A DNA stretch of 64,000 nucleotides from Aureimonas sp. AU12 (GCF_001463705.1 NZ_BBWH01000043.1:62001-126000), one strand, 5' to 3'; numbered from the stretch's first letter, positions 18,389 through 28,059 are shown. Notes: generated from the letters alone by a model not told the origin. Translations and numbers: made by a program.

Positions 18389-19326
18389 GCCCGACCGTTC
18401 CCGTCGTCTTCGTCCATGTCCACTATCCCGATGTGTGGGCCGAAATGGCCGGGGACATCGCGGCCGCCTTCGATCGCCCCTTTGGCCTCGTGCTGACCTG
18501 CCGGGACGCTTCGATGGATCTTGCCGAGGTGAAGAGCCCGCATCTGACTTTCACGCGCCGGCTGACGGTCGAGAACCGGGGACGTGACGTTCTGCCCTTC
18601 ATGGCGGCCCTGCGCGATCTCGGCCCATCCTTCGCCTTTGGCCTGAAGCTCCACACCAAGCGCTCGATGCACCGCGACGACGGCGAGGACTGGCGGCGGT
18701 ATCTGACGCAATCGCTGCTGCGCCGCGGATCCGGGACGGGACCGGAGGCGCTCGATCTCATGGAGCGCGAGCCGCGGATCGGACTTGTGGCGCCGCATGC
18801 CCATCTCCTGCCGCTGGCCGGGCGGATCGTGCTGAACGGCCGGATCACCCGCAAGATGATCGCCACGATGCGGCTGCCGCTCACACTCGACGATCTCGAG
18901 ACGCGACGCTTCACCGCGGGCTCGATGTTCTGGTTCCGGCGCGAGGCGGTGATGCCCTTCGCCAACCCCGACCTGCCGAAATTCTTCAAGGCCGAGCGCG
19001 GACAGCTGGACGGCACGGCTGCGCATGGCGCCGAGCGGCTGTTTGCGGCCGTGGCCGAACTCGAGGGAACGCTGGCGACGGCGACCGAGGCGGTCGGCCC
19101 GATCCTGGCGGTGCTGGACGCCGGGCCGGTGGAGCGCGCGCAGCTTGCGGCCATCTCGGACGCGGCGATGAACGAGGCGCGCAACCCGTTCATCCTGCCG
19201 ATGGCGAAGTTCTGGCGCCAGCACCGCCACGCGCTCGTCGTGGCCCATCACGCCTACAACTACGCGCCGAAGCCCGTCTGGAAGCTGGCCCGCAGCCTCC
19301 TGAAGCGGTTCACGGTCGACCGGTAG
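18385..19326 (+). CDS. RgpF-like (rhamnan synthesis protein F family) protein
   Basis: A 313-aa protein matching the RgpF domain. Landmarks are VVFVHVHYPDVW at the N-terminus, TVENRGRDVLPFMAAL near residues 62-77, FGLKLHTKRS near 86-95, IGLVAPHAHLLP and RFTAGSMFWFRREAVMPF near 172-190. RgpF family proteins take part in assembly of rhamnose polymers in streptococci and occur in proteobacterial polysaccharide clusters. The ATGA overlap with rfbD ties it to rhamnose use. The protein is a single domain, shorter than full-length RgpF (about 580 aa), so its activity is unproven. Confidence 0.8.
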   Translation: MSPTVPVVFVHVHYPDVWAEMAGDIAAAFDRPFGLVLTCRDASMDLAEVKSPHLTFTRRLTVENRGRDVLPFMAALRDLGPSFAFGLKLHTKRSMHRDDGEDWRRYLTQSLLRRGSGTGPEALDLMEREPRIGLVAPHAHLLPLAGRIVLNGRITRKMIATMRLPLTLDDLETRRFTAGSMFWFRREAVMPFANPDLPKFFKAERGQLDGTAAHGAERLFAAVAELEGTLATATEAVGPILAVLDAGPVERAQLAAISDAAMNEARNPFILPMAKFWRQHRHALVVAHHAYNYAPKPVWKLARSLLKRFTVDR

Positions 19327-19332
19327 CGAGGC

Positions 19333-20487
19333 TCAGACCGCCATGCGGCCGAGCGCCTTCAGCGACTCCTCGACCGCCGCGATGATGCGGTCCTGCGTGG
19401 TCTCGTCGAGATAGGCGTGCATCGGCAGGCTGACGACCTCGGTGCACAGCTGGTCGGTGACGGGCAAGCCGTTGCCGCCGACGGGCCAGTGGCGGTAGGC
19501 GGTCTGCTGGTGAAGGCCTTTTCCGTAATAGATCACGGTGGGAACGCCGCGTTCCTTCATCTGCGCCATGAAGGCGTCGCGCCGCCCGCCGGAAACGCGG
19601 ATCGTGTACTGCGCCCAGGTCGAGACCACGTCGTCGGCAATCGTCTGCGGCGCGACCGTGCCTGCGAGGCGTTCGCCGTAGCGACGGGCGACGCGCATGC
19701 GGGCCTCGATCTCCTCGGGGAAGATCGCGAGTTTCTCGACGAGCACGGCCGCCTGGAACGTGTCGAGCCGGGCGGTGAGGCCGAGGCGCACGTTGTCGTA
19801 CTTGTCGGAGCCCATGCCGTGGATGCGGATCGAGCGCAGGATCGCGGCAAGCTCGCTATCGTTCGTCTGGATCGCGCCGCCGTCGCCGTAACAGCCCAGG
19901 GGCTTGGCCGGGTAGAAGCTTGTTGCGACGACGTCCGCCCATTCGCCGGCCATCTTGCCGCCGAGCGTCGAGCCAAAGCCTTGCGCGGCATCCGAGATGA
20001 TCTTCAGGCCGAACTCGTCGGCGACCGCGCGGATCGCCGGATAGTCGGCGATCTGGCCAAAGAGATCGACGGCGATGATCGCGCGCGGCGTGAATCGCCC
20101 TTGCGCGATCGTTTCGGCGACGGTGCGGCGCAGATGGGCGGGGTCGATATTGAACGTGCCGGGCAGTACCTCGACGAAGACCGGCGTCGCACCGGCCAGA
20201 CCCACGACCTCGGCCGTGGCGGCGAACGTGAAGCTCGGGCAGAACACCGCGTCGCCCGCACCGACGCCCCAGGCCATGAGTGGCATCAGCAGGGCATCTG
20301 TACCCGAGCCGCAGGTGATGGTTTCGCTCATGCCGCCGAAAGCGGAGAGCCCGGCTTCCAGCTCGGCGACGTCAGGCCCCATGATGAAGGAACCCTGGTC
20401 CATGATGCGGCCGAGCCGCGCCTCGACCCGCGAGCGGATGCGGTCGCGCTGCGTGGCGAGATCGATGAACGCAATCGGCTGGGTCAT
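19333..20487 (-). CDS. DegT/DnrJ/EryC1 aminotransferase, WbpE-like
   Basis: A 384-aa PLP-dependent sugar aminotransferase. FIDLATQRDRIRSRVE, IMDQGSFIMGPDVAELE, CGSGTDALLMPLMAWGVG, and FYPAKPLGCYGDGGAI (Lys forms the PLP aldimine) match closely what I recall of WbpE, which makes UDP-3-amino-GlcNAc uronic acid from the 3-keto sugar. It is therefore likely to supply an amino sugar for the polysaccharide. The matching dehydrogenase and acetyltransferase (WbpB, WbpD) are not in the window. The gene converges on the RgpF-like gene with a 6-bp gap. The ATG at 20487 gives the conserved start. Confidence 0.88.
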   Translation of the reverse strand: MTQPIAFIDLATQRDRIRSRVEARLGRIMDQGSFIMGPDVAELEAGLSAFGGMSETITCGSGTDALLMPLMAWGVGAGDAVFCPSFTFAATAEVVGLAGATPVFVEVLPGTFNIDPAHLRRTVAETIAQGRFTPRAIIAVDLFGQIADYPAIRAVADEFGLKIISDAAQGFGSTLGGKMAGEWADVVATSFYPAKPLGCYGDGGAIQTNDSELAAILRSIRIHGMGSDKYDNVRLGLTARLDTFQAAVLVEKLAIFPEEIEARMRVARRYGERLAGTVAPQTIADDVVSTWAQYTIRVSGGRRDAFMAQMKERGVPTVIYYGKGLHQQTAYRHWPVGGNGLPVTDQLCTEVVSLPMHAYLDETTQDRIIAAVEESLKALGRMAV

Positions 20488-20667
20488 GGCATGGATCCTT
20501 GGCAAGGGAGGCGCCATCCTCGTGTGGGCGGCGGCGTGGTCCCCGTTTTTCGAACGGCTACCGGTTTCCGGCCTTGGATTCAAACCCCTGCGCCGTCATC
20601 GCAGCATCACGTTTGGCGCTCGCGCCCGCAGCATCGTGATCCCTGCGCGGGTCTTGGAGCCGGCAGA

Positions 20668-21792
20668 TCAGCTGGCGAGCATCGAGCGATAGAGCCCGGT
20701 GACGGCCGCCTGCACGTTGTCCTCCGTGTAGCCGTCGCGGACCCGCTCGGCTGCGGCGGCCCCCATCCGGGCGACGCGGGCGCGATCGCCCGCCAGCGCC
20801 ACCAGAGCGCGCGCGAAGGCCGGCACGTCGTCCACCGGCAGGATGAGCCCGTCGATGCCCTCACGCACGAAGCTGCGGCAGCCGGGAACGTCCGTCGTCA
20901 GCGACAGGCGCCCGCTCGCCGCCGATTCGAGGAGCGTGCGCGGCAGGCCCTCGCCGCCGCGTGAGGCGAGGCCGGCGACGTGGTGATCGCGCCAGACGCC
21001 CGCCGCGTCGTCGGTGCGCCCGTGCCAGCGGATGCCCGGGCGGCGCGACCACGCCTCCAGCGTCTCGGGCGGGATGGCCTTGGGGTTCGACGGGTCGGGC
21101 TCGCCGTAGAGCGACAACGTCACGTCGGCGCCGCCGCGCCGCGCCTGATCGACGGCCTCCACGATGACGTCGACGCCCTTCGACCACAGCATCCGCGCGA
21201 TCACGGCGACCCGCAACGTGGCGCCGTCCGGCAGGGGCATCGAAGGATAGGCGAGGGGGTCGATGCCGGCACCGCCGAGGATGAGGACGTCCGATCCCTC
21301 CGGGTCCAGCCCGAGCAGCACGGGATCGTCGCGGTTCTCGAAGACGAAGCGGGTCCGGGACGTGCGCAAGGGCCCACGCAGAAGGTGGCTGATGAGCGCG
21401 CGCGCGCGCCGCGCGCCGCCGTCCTGCCGCGCGCCGAGGAAGCCGAGGCCGGTCAGCGCGTAGATTCGGCGCGGAATGCGGGCGAGCGCAGAGGCTGCGC
21501 CGCCGACGAGGATGGGCTTCAGGGAAATGCAGTGGACGATGTCGGGCTTTTCGCGACGCAGGATCGCGGCCAGCCGCGTCACCGTGCCGGCGGCCGCCAG
21601 GGGATTGAGGCTGCGTCGCTCGGCTTCGAGCGGCTCGAGCCGCGCGCCGGTCGCCAGGATCGGTGCGGCATGCTCGCGCACGCGAGCAATCACCACGACA
21701 TCGAGCCCCATCGCCACGGCGGCGCGGGCCATCGGCAGGAAGTGCGATGCGAAGAACCAGTCTTCGGTGACGATGAAGGCAAGTTTGGACAA
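20668..21792 (-). CDS. Glycosyltransferase family 4
   Basis: A 374-aa GT-B fold retaining glycosyltransferase. The N-terminal domain begins MSKLAFIVTEDWFFASHFLPMA and includes PDIVHCISLKPILVGGAAS and ALTGLGFLGA, reminiscent of WbpH/WbpJ or WcaI-like enzymes. The C-terminal donor domain has RMLWSKGVDVIVEA and an EGLPRTLLESAASGR segment matching the E-x7-E motif region. It probably extends the surface glycan made by this locus. The gene lies 180 bp upstream of the aminotransferase gene on the same strand. Confidence 0.87.
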   Translation of the reverse strand: MSKLAFIVTEDWFFASHFLPMARAAVAMGLDVVVIARVREHAAPILATGARLEPLEAERRSLNPLAAAGTVTRLAAILRREKPDIVHCISLKPILVGGAASALARIPRRIYALTGLGFLGARQDGGARRARALISHLLRGPLRTSRTRFVFENRDDPVLLGLDPEGSDVLILGGAGIDPLAYPSMPLPDGATLRVAVIARMLWSKGVDVIVEAVDQARRGGADVTLSLYGEPDPSNPKAIPPETLEAWSRRPGIRWHGRTDDAAGVWRDHHVAGLASRGGEGLPRTLLESAASGRLSLTTDVPGCRSFVREGIDGLILPVDDVPAFARALVALAGDRARVARMGAAAAERVRDGYTEDNVQAAVTGLYRSMLAS

Positions 21793-22061
21793 GGGGACCG
21801 AGGCGCTGGAAGCGATCCCCAGCGATTAGCCCGTCGCTACGCTCAGTGAAAGGGCGCGGTGCCTCGCGGCCGGCAGGTTGGCGGCGCACGGACGATTGTC
21901 GTGGTCGATGCGACGCAACGGCGCCTTGTCCATTCGCGGTCTGGCGGGATGGGCCGGGGTGGCGTAGCAACTTGACGGAATGGCTGCCGGCGCCGGCAGC
22001 CATTCCGGATCGCGGCGCCCGACGGGTGGCGAGCCCCAACGAATTCAAGGGAGGAGATGCC

Positions 22062-22541
22062 ATGACCGGATCCTCGCTCGTCGCCCTCGGCGGCTTCCTG
22101 CTTCTCTCGCTGCTCGTCGCCACGAGCGGCATCCTGTTCAAGCCCGGCGCGTGGTACGAGGGCTTGCGCAAGCCCGGCTGGACGCCGCCCAATCTCGCGT
22201 TCCCGATCGTCTGGAGCGTGCTCTACGTGCTGATGGCCGTCAGCGGCTGGCTGGTCTGGCGCGAGGCCGGCTTGACGCTCATTCCCTTCTCGATCTTCGC
22301 CATCCAGATGATCCTGAATTTTCTTTGGTCGATGTTCTTCTTCGGCTGGCGACGACCCGATCTCGCTTTCATCGACATCGTTCTCCTCTGGCTGGCGATC
22401 GCGGTGACCATCGTCGCGTTTTGGCCGACCAGCCCGACGGCGGCGTTCCTGCTCGTGCCCTATCTCCTCTGGGTCACGATCGCTTCGGCCCTCAACCTCT
22501 CGGTCTGGAACCTCAATCGCGGCCGAGGCGTCTTCGCCTAA
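22062..22541 (+). CDS. tspO: TspO/MBR family protein
   Basis: A 159-aa five-helix membrane protein of the TspO (tryptophan-rich sensory/translocator) family, which binds tetrapyrroles and cholesterol-like ligands and modulates porphyrin-linked regulation. Family marks are WYEGLRKPGWTPPNLAFPIVWSVLY near residues 29-53 and NFLWSMFFFGWRRP near 87-100. GGGAGGAG six bases upstream fixes the ATG at 22062. It stands alone between divergent and co-directional genes. Confidence 0.93.
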   Translation: MTGSSLVALGGFLLLSLLVATSGILFKPGAWYEGLRKPGWTPPNLAFPIVWSVLYVLMAVSGWLVWREAGLTLIPFSIFAIQMILNFLWSMFFFGWRRPDLAFIDIVLLWLAIAVTIVAFWPTSPTAAFLLVPYLLWVTIASALNLSVWNLNRGRGVFA

Positions 22542-22650
22542 GCGATCAATTGTCGGAGGAATGACGCTGTCCGGCTTGACGGACCGGCGCGCCTCGGGCC
22601 AATCGCCGATGCGAAGCGGCGAGGTCCGCGCCTGACATGGGACTGTTTCG

Positions 22651-23412
22651 ATGAACTTTGCCACCTATCCGAGCCTTCGCGGCAAGCCCGTCTTCGTGAC
22701 CGGCGGAGCATCCGGCATCGGCGCCGACGTCGTGCGAGCCTTCGCGGCGCAGGGGTCGAAGGTCGGCTTCGTCGACGTCGACGGGGCCCGCGGTGCATCT
22801 CTCGCCGCCGAGTTGAAGGGCAGCGAGGGCGAGGTCGCCTTCGAGGCCTGCGACCTCAAGGATATTGATGCGCTGAAGGCGGCCTTCCACCGGCTGGAAG
22901 CGGCGGTCGGCCCGGCCGAGGTGCTCGTCAACAACGCGGCGCGCGACGACCGCCATGGCTGGGAAGACGTGACGCCGGACTATTACGACGAGCGCATCGC
23001 CACGAACCTTCGCCACATGTTCTTTGCGACCCAGGCCGTCGCGCCCGGCATGATCGCGGCCGGCGGCGGCTCGATCATCAATTTCGGCTCCAACTCCTGG
23101 TGGCAGGCGACCGGCAACATGCCGGTGTATACGACCGCGAAGTCCGCGGTTCACGGCATGACGCGCTCCTTCGCGCGCGACCTCGGCAAGCACCGGATCC
23201 GCGTCAACACGGTGGTGCCCGGCTGGGTGATGACGGAGCGCCAGAAGGAACTCTGGGTCACCGAGGAGGCGCTGAATGCCAATCTCGAGCGCCAGTGCAT
23301 TCCGGTGCCGCTGGAGCCGGTCTATCTCGCCCGCATGGTCCTGTTCCTCGCCTCGGACGACGCGGCGATGTGCACGGCGAACAACTACATGGTCGAAGCC
23401 GGCTCGATCTGA
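22651..23412 (+). CDS. SDR oxidoreductase, D-xylose 1-dehydrogenase-like
   Basis: A 253-aa classical short-chain dehydrogenase. The cofactor motif is TGGASGIG near residues 17-24, NNAA lies near 91-94, and the catalytic Tyr and Lys are in VYTTAKSA. The overall pattern ([52 protein letters not shown]) closely follows what I recall of Caulobacter XylB, an NAD-dependent xylose dehydrogenase, so an aldose dehydrogenase role is likely, although the real sugar may differ. It is followed by a hairpin and then purU. Confidence 0.85.
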   Translation: MNFATYPSLRGKPVFVTGGASGIGADVVRAFAAQGSKVGFVDVDGARGASLAAELKGSEGEVAFEACDLKDIDALKAAFHRLEAAVGPAEVLVNNAARDDRHGWEDVTPDYYDERIATNLRHMFFATQAVAPGMIAAGGGSIINFGSNSWWQATGNMPVYTTAKSAVHGMTRSFARDLGKHRIRVNTVVPGWVMTERQKELWVTEEALNANLERQCIPVPLEPVYLARMVLFLASDDAAMCTANNYMVEAGSI

Positions 23413-23424
23413 GCGTATCGGGTA

Positions 23425-23463
23425 ACGCGAACGAGAGAGCGTCGCGTGCGCCCTCGTTCGCGT
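23425..23463 (+). terminator. Long-stem hairpin after the SDR gene
   Basis: ACGCGAACGAG (23425-23435) pairs perfectly with CTCGTTCGCGT (23453-23463) around a 17-base loop. No T-run follows; it may terminate or separate the SDR and purU transcripts. Confidence 0.45.
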
Positions 23464-23537
23464 CGCTTGCGTCGCTATCGGCAGGATGCCGTATCGGCTA
23501 TTCGCTCGGCCGACCCGTCCTGCCGGAGATGCGAATC

Positions 23538-24401
23538 GTGCCCGCCGAAGAGTTCATCCTGTCGCTGTCCTGCCCGAACCGCCCGGGCATCGTCGCCGCC
23601 GTCTCGCGCCATCTCTTCGACAACGGCGCGGACATTCGCGAAGCGCATCAGTTCGACGATCCCGAGACCGGCAAGTTCTTCATGCGGGTGCGGTTCGCCA
23701 TCGTCGAGACAGTGGTGACGATCGGTAGCCTGACGGCGGGCTTCGGCACCATCGCCGAGCGCTTCTCGATGGACTGGCGCATCCTCGGCACCGCTGGGCG
23801 CCAGAAGGTGCTGATCCTCGTCTCGCGCTTCGACCATTGTCTCGCCGATCTCCTCTACCGCTGGCGGATCGGCGAACTGCGCATGGACATCGTCGGCATC
23901 GTCGCGAACTATCCACGCGAGACCTACGCCCATCACGATCTCGACGGCATCCCCTTCCACTACCTGCCGGTGACGAAGGAGACGAAGCGCGAGCAGGAGG
24001 GGCAAATTCTCTCGATCGTCGAGGAGACCGGCACCGATCTCGTGGTGCTCGCCCGCTACATGCAGATCCTGTCCGACGAGATGTCGACGTCGCTGTCGGG
24101 CCGCTGCATCAACATCCACCATTCCTTCCTGCCCGGCTTCAAGGGCGCCAAGCCCTATCATCAGGCTCACAAGCGCGGCGTGAAGCTGATCGGCGCCACC
24201 GCGCATTACGTGACCGCCGACCTCGACGAGGGGCCGATCATCGAGCAGGACGTCGAGCGCATCTCGCATCAGGACAGCCCGGACGATCTCGTGCGCAAGG
24301 GCCGCGACATCGAGCGCCGCGTCCTGTCGCGTGCCATCGCCTGGCATCTCGACAACCGCGTCCTCCTGAACGAGCACAAGACGGTCACCTTCCGCGATTG
24401 A
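23538..24401 (+). CDS. purU: Formyltetrahydrofolate deformylase
   Basis: A 287-aa enzyme that hydrolyses 10-formyl-THF to formate and THF, balancing one-carbon pools. An N-terminal ACT domain ([22 protein letters not shown], residues 5-26) is followed by a formyltransferase-like hydrolase domain with [28 protein letters not shown] (catalytic Asn/His region) and [24 protein letters not shown] sits 8 bases before the GTG at 23538 but touches the ATG at 23529, so I use the GTG; the ATG would add three residues. Confidence 0.95.
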   Translation: MPAEEFILSLSCPNRPGIVAAVSRHLFDNGADIREAHQFDDPETGKFFMRVRFAIVETVVTIGSLTAGFGTIAERFSMDWRILGTAGRQKVLILVSRFDHCLADLLYRWRIGELRMDIVGIVANYPRETYAHHDLDGIPFHYLPVTKETKREQEGQILSIVEETGTDLVVLARYMQILSDEMSTSLSGRCINIHHSFLPGFKGAKPYHQAHKRGVKLIGATAHYVTADLDEGPIIEQDVERISHQDSPDDLVRKGRDIERRVLSRAIAWHLDNRVLLNEHKTVTFRD

Positions 24402-24963
24402 TGACCATTGGACAGGCGTCGCACCGGCCGCGCTCGCCTGCGGCCGGCGATGGCTGTCAAAGCTCGGCCCGCTGTCTTCGCCGCAAGCCTTGGCGGCCCA
24501 AGCCCCAACGTCCGAGCCGCCTTGCGGGGCACAGACGGCCAAGCGCCGGTCGAGCCCGGCTGGCCTTGGTGTCGTCCGATGCGCGCAGTGGCGCCGAACC
24601 GTCTCGATCGCTGAAAGTAGGGCTTTCGGTATCCGATGCCCTCGGCTGACCCGAGCGCTCGACATCGCCGTGCCGATTGAACGGCCATCCAACGCAGCTC
24701 TCCAGCGTCTTCGAACTTGGTCGTTTCGGGCGGAAAGCGGTCACTCTCGTGGCCCTCTCGCGCTTCTTTGCCGTCTCGCTAAGTCAGCCGAACGACCGCC
24801 GCGACCACGTCAGCATTCCGTGGTAACGTCTTGTCACAAAGCAGGCATTCGATTCGGCTTCGCACGCGGCACAGCCGGTTTCAACGGTCTCCTGAACTTC
24901 TCGACGCTCTGAGTAGCGCGTCGTCGAACGATCGTTCAGAGCCTGAGCGGTCGAAAGTGAGAC
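24402..24963. other. 562-bp non-coding stretch before the LacI regulator
   Basis: No reading frame here has family-like sequence, and the open frames on both strands have irregular third-position composition. GC falls towards the right end, as expected of a promoter region. The only clear element is the 12-bp palindrome at 24926-24937. I see no tRNA fold or convincing terminator. Confidence 0.6.
24926..24937. promoter_or_regulatory. Palindromic operator before the LacI-type gene
   Basis: GAACGATCGTTC is a perfect 12-bp palindrome with the central CG step common in LacI-family operators. It is 26 bp upstream of the regulator start, which suggests autoregulation. Confidence 0.5.
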
Positions 24964-26001
24964 ATGGACCGACTACGTCATCGCACGATGGAGGAACTGG
25001 CCAAGGCCAGTGGCATTTCTCGTCCGACGCTCTCCAAGTATTTCGAGGATCCGCGCAGCGTGCGGGTCTCCACGCGGCAGCGGATCGAGGCCGCGCTCGA
25101 ATTGTCGGACTACCAGCCGAACGTCTACGCCCGGAACCTCAACCGCAAGCGCACACGCAACATCGGTATCCTCGTTCCGCACATGACCGACCCGTTCTAT
25201 GCCGCGCTCGTAGCCCGCCTGGAACGCCAGTGCGCGGCAGAGGGCTACTGGCCAATCGTCATCTCCTCGCACGGTTCGCCCGAATCGGAGGAGCGGGCGA
25301 TGGCGCTGCTCCAGTCGGCGAAGGCGGCGGGTCTCATCCTGGCGCCGCTCGGCCACGGTCGTCTGGGCGAGATCGTCGCTGGGCTGCGCGGAGACATTCC
25401 GATCGTCTATTGCGATGTGGCCGCGGACGACGAGCATCCGGTCGTGCGCACCGACAACGTCCAGAGCATCGACGTGATGGTGGACTATCTCTGCCGCACC
25501 GGCGCGCCACCCGCCTATTTTGAGGTTCCCGACGTCAACAGCAATTCGCGCGAGCGCCGCGCCGCCTATATCGACGCCATGGAGCGCTTCGGGGAGGAGC
25601 CCCGGTTCATCGGCGCGGTCCGCCTGAACGACTGGGACCTCGAGCAGAGCGCCTACGAGGCCATGCTCGCGGCACTCGACGCGAGCAGCCTTCCGTACCA
25701 GACGATCCTCTGCAACAACGACCGGACGGCGATGGGCGTCCTGGCGGCCGCGTTCAAGCGGCGCGTCTCAGTCGGGCGCCGCAAGGGTAACACGTTGCGC
25801 ATCGCCGGCCATGACGACCAGCCTCTGGCCCGCTACACCTGTCCGCCGCTGACCACCATGGCGCAGGATCTCGACGGCATGGCCGAGCGCAGCGTCTCCA
25901 TGCTGCTCGGCATGATCGGCGACGAGCATCCGGACCGTATCCGCCAGCCCGTCGGCAACGTCATCCTGCCGGCCCAGCTGATCATGCGCCAGTCCGCCTG
26001 A
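24964..26001 (+). CDS. LacI-family transcriptional regulator
   Basis: A 345-aa repressor-type protein. The N-terminal helix-turn-helix is TMEELAKASGISRPTLSKYF (residues 8-27), followed by the hinge segment YQPNVYARNLNRKRT. The periplasmic-binding-like effector domain begins NIGILVPHMTDPFYAALV. The segment LCNNDRTAMGVLAAA and GHDDQPLARYTCPPLTTM are typical of the sugar-responsive group. No operon partner is adjacent; the nearest candidates for control are the upstream aldose-dehydrogenase-like SDR and the gene itself. Confidence 0.92.
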   Translation: MDRLRHRTMEELAKASGISRPTLSKYFEDPRSVRVSTRQRIEAALELSDYQPNVYARNLNRKRTRNIGILVPHMTDPFYAALVARLERQCAAEGYWPIVISSHGSPESEERAMALLQSAKAAGLILAPLGHGRLGEIVAGLRGDIPIVYCDVAADDEHPVVRTDNVQSIDVMVDYLCRTGAPPAYFEVPDVNSNSRERRAAYIDAMERFGEEPRFIGAVRLNDWDLEQSAYEAMLAALDASSLPYQTILCNNDRTAMGVLAAAFKRRVSVGRRKGNTLRIAGHDDQPLARYTCPPLTTMAQDLDGMAERSVSMLLGMIGDEHPDRIRQPVGNVILPAQLIMRQSA

Positions 26002-26106
26002 CAGGCGAGAGCCGCGCGCGTCGACCATCGTCGCCTCGAAAAATTCGCCCGCTTCGGTGGCGTTGCGGCCGACTTCGCGTATCAGTTCCATCCGTCGAAC
26101 GAAGAA

Positions 26107-26121
26107 TTAACCCTCGGTTAA
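26107..26121. promoter_or_regulatory. CtrA-type box upstream of minC
   Basis: TTAA-CCCTCGG-TTAA is an exact match to the full CtrA site TTAA-N7-TTAA and is also an inverted repeat (TTAACC/GGTTAA). It lies 44 bp before the minC start, in a 160-bp AT-richer gap; a further half-site TTAAC occurs just before the start. CtrA control of minCDE is, as I recall, reported in Sinorhizobium. Confidence 0.7.
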
Positions 26122-26164
26122 GCCTGAGGGTCTTAGATCAATTTGAAACGAAGCATTAACGAAG

Positions 26165-26914
26165 ATGACCGAGACCTTACCCATTCGCAAAGCGGTCCGT
26201 CTGCGCGGCCGATCCTTTCTCGCTCTCGTCCTGTCGCCCGAACTTCCCTTCGGCGACTGGCTGAAGCAGCTCGACGACCTAGCGAAGCGGTCCACCGGCT
26301 TCTTCCTCGGCCGGCCGATCGTGCTCGACGTCGCGGGGCTGCCGATCACCCGCGAGCAGCTCGCCGACCTTCTGGCGGAACTGGGCAAGCGCAACGTGCG
26401 GGTGATGGGCATCGAGGGCGCGCTGCCGTCGATCATGTCGCCCGGCATGCCGCCGGAGATGCGCGGGGGGCGCAACGCCGCCGACATCGAGGCACCCGAC
26501 ACTGCGGACGCGCCGAAGCCCGGCGAGGCGCCGACCGCGACCACCGCGCCGGCCGCGCCGCGCTTCGTGGCGCCGGCGGTCACGCCGTCGCTGCTCATCG
26601 ACACGCCGGTGCGTTCGGGCCAGTCGATCATCTTCCCGGAAGGGGACGTCACCGTCCTCGGCTCGGTCTCCTCCGGCGCCGAGGTCATCGCCGGCGGCTC
26701 CATCCACGTCTACGGCGCTTTGCGCGGCCGGGCGCTCGCGGGGTCGGCAGGCAATGCCAACGCCCGCATCTTCTGCCGCAAGCTCGAGGCGGAACTCATC
26801 GCCATCGACGGTCTCTACAAGACCGCCGAGGATCTCGATCCCAAGATGCGGGGCCAACCGGTCCACGTCTGGCTCGACGATACCGTACTAAGGACCGTCG
26901 TCCTCGCATCCTGA
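26165..26914 (+). CDS. minC: Septum site-determining protein MinC
   Basis: A 249-aa inhibitor of FtsZ polymerisation that, recruited by MinD, prevents division at the poles. The N-terminal FtsZ-inhibiting domain (about residues 1-100) contains VLDVAGLP and LGKRNVRVMGIEGA; a Pro/Ala linker follows; the C-terminal beta-helix (about 140-249) shows RSGQSIIFPEGDVTVLGSVSSGAEVIAGG and VYGALRGRALAG, which mediate dimerisation and MinD binding. The gene is first in minCDE, 60 bp before minD. Confidence 0.96.
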   Translation: MTETLPIRKAVRLRGRSFLALVLSPELPFGDWLKQLDDLAKRSTGFFLGRPIVLDVAGLPITREQLADLLAELGKRNVRVMGIEGALPSIMSPGMPPEMRGGRNAADIEAPDTADAPKPGEAPTATTAPAAPRFVAPAVTPSLLIDTPVRSGQSIIFPEGDVTVLGSVSSGAEVIAGGSIHVYGALRGRALAGSAGNANARIFCRKLEAELIAIDGLYKTAEDLDPKMRGQPVHVWLDDTVLRTVVLAS

Positions 26915-26974
26915 TCCCGTCATGACGACGGGACGCGCGGGCGCAATGATTGCAACGAGAGAGGAAGGCCGCAC

Positions 26975-27790
26975 ATGGCTGAGGTGATGGTCGTGACATC
27001 GGGCAAGGGAGGCGTCGGCAAGACGACGTCGACGGCCGCCCTCGGGGCTGCGCTGGCCCAGGCCGGCCAGAAGGTCGTGGTCGTCGATTTCGACGTCGGA
27101 CTGCGCAATCTCGACCTGGTGATGGGCGCCGAGCGCCGCGTGGTCTACGACCTCATCAACGTGGTGCAGGGCGACGCCAACCTGAATCAGGCGCTGATCC
27201 GCGACAAGCGGGTGGACACGCTCTGCCTGCTGCCGGCCTCCCAGACCCGCGACAAGGACAACCTCACCGAGGCCGGCGTCGACCGGGTGATGGACCAGCT
27301 GCGCGAGATGTTCGACTGGGTCATCTGCGACAGCCCGGCCGGCATCGAGCGCGGCGCCACGCTCGCCATGCGCCACGCCGACCTCGCGGTGGTCGTGACC
27401 AACCCGGAAGTCTCGTCCGTTCGCGACAGCGACCGGATCATCGGCCTTCTGGATTCCAAGACACTTCGCGCCGAGAACGGCGGGCGCATCGAGAAGCATC
27501 TGCTGCTCACCCGCTACGACGTCGCCCGCGCCGAGCGCGGCGACATGCTGAAGGTCGAGGACGTTCTCGAGATCCTCTCGATCCCGCTTCTCGGCATCGT
27601 GCCGGAAAGCCCGGAAGTGCTGCGGGCCTCGAACCTCGGAACTCCGGTAACCTTGAGCGACGCGCAGAGCGCGCCCGCCCGCGCTTATGCGGATGCGGCA
27701 CGCCGGCTCATGGGCCAGACCGTGCCGATGTCCGTGCCGACCGACAAGAAGGGTCTCCTCGGCAAGTTCTTCGGCCGGAGGGCGGCATGA
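26975..27790 (+). CDS. minD: Septum site-determining ATPase MinD
   Basis: A 271-aa membrane-cycling ATPase. The deviant Walker A is [10 protein letters not shown] at residues 9-18 with the signature Lys at 11, switch I includes [14 protein letters not shown], and switch II is in [11 protein letters not shown]. The C-terminal [11 protein letters not shown] is the amphipathic membrane-targeting helix. AGAGAGGAAGG upstream is a strong ribosome-binding site. The stop overlaps the minE start (ATGA). Confidence 0.98.
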   Translation: MAEVMVVTSGKGGVGKTTSTAALGAALAQAGQKVVVVDFDVGLRNLDLVMGAERRVVYDLINVVQGDANLNQALIRDKRVDTLCLLPASQTRDKDNLTEAGVDRVMDQLREMFDWVICDSPAGIERGATLAMRHADLAVVVTNPEVSSVRDSDRIIGLLDSKTLRAENGGRIEKHLLLTRYDVARAERGDMLKVEDVLEILSIPLLGIVPESPEVLRASNLGTPVTLSDAQSAPARAYADAARRLMGQTVPMSVPTDKKGLLGKFFGRRAA

Positions 27791-28059
27791 GCCTTTTCAA
27801 CTTCTTCAACAAGCGACCGCCGAACACGGCGCCCGCGGCCCGCGAGCGCCTGCAGATCCTTCTCGCCCACGAGCGGGCGGAGATCGGCCAGTCCGATCTC
27901 GTCGCCGTGCTGCGTGAGGAGATCCTCGCCGTCATCGCGCGCCACGTTCCCATCAACCGGGACAAGGTGAAGGTGAAGATGGGGCGCGGCGAACAGATCT
28001 CGACGCTCGAAGTCGATATCGAGCTGCCGCAGACGGCGGGACTGGCAACCGCCCACTGA
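27787..28059 (+). CDS. minE: Division topological specificity factor MinE
   Basis: A 90-aa protein that stimulates MinD ATPase and drives pole-to-pole oscillation. The N-terminal membrane and MinD-binding part is [20 protein letters not shown] with [12 protein letters not shown], and the dimerisation domain contains [20 protein letters not shown]. Four-base overlap with minD gives tight coupling. Confidence 0.97.
   Translation: MSLFNFFNKRPPNTAPAARERLQILLAHERAEIGQSDLVAVLREEILAVIARHVPINRDKVKVKMGRGEQISTLEVDIELPQTAGLATAH

Noticed and set aside
20861-22192. Minus-strand frame of 443 codons spanning the GT4 gene
   Set aside because: Out of frame with the glycosyltransferase; composed of Arg/Ala/Gly runs without motifs.
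24490-24912. Possible 140-codon gene in the 24.4-24.96 kb gap
   Set aside because: No ribosome-binding site, irregular third-position composition, Cys/Arg/Ser-rich product with no family features.
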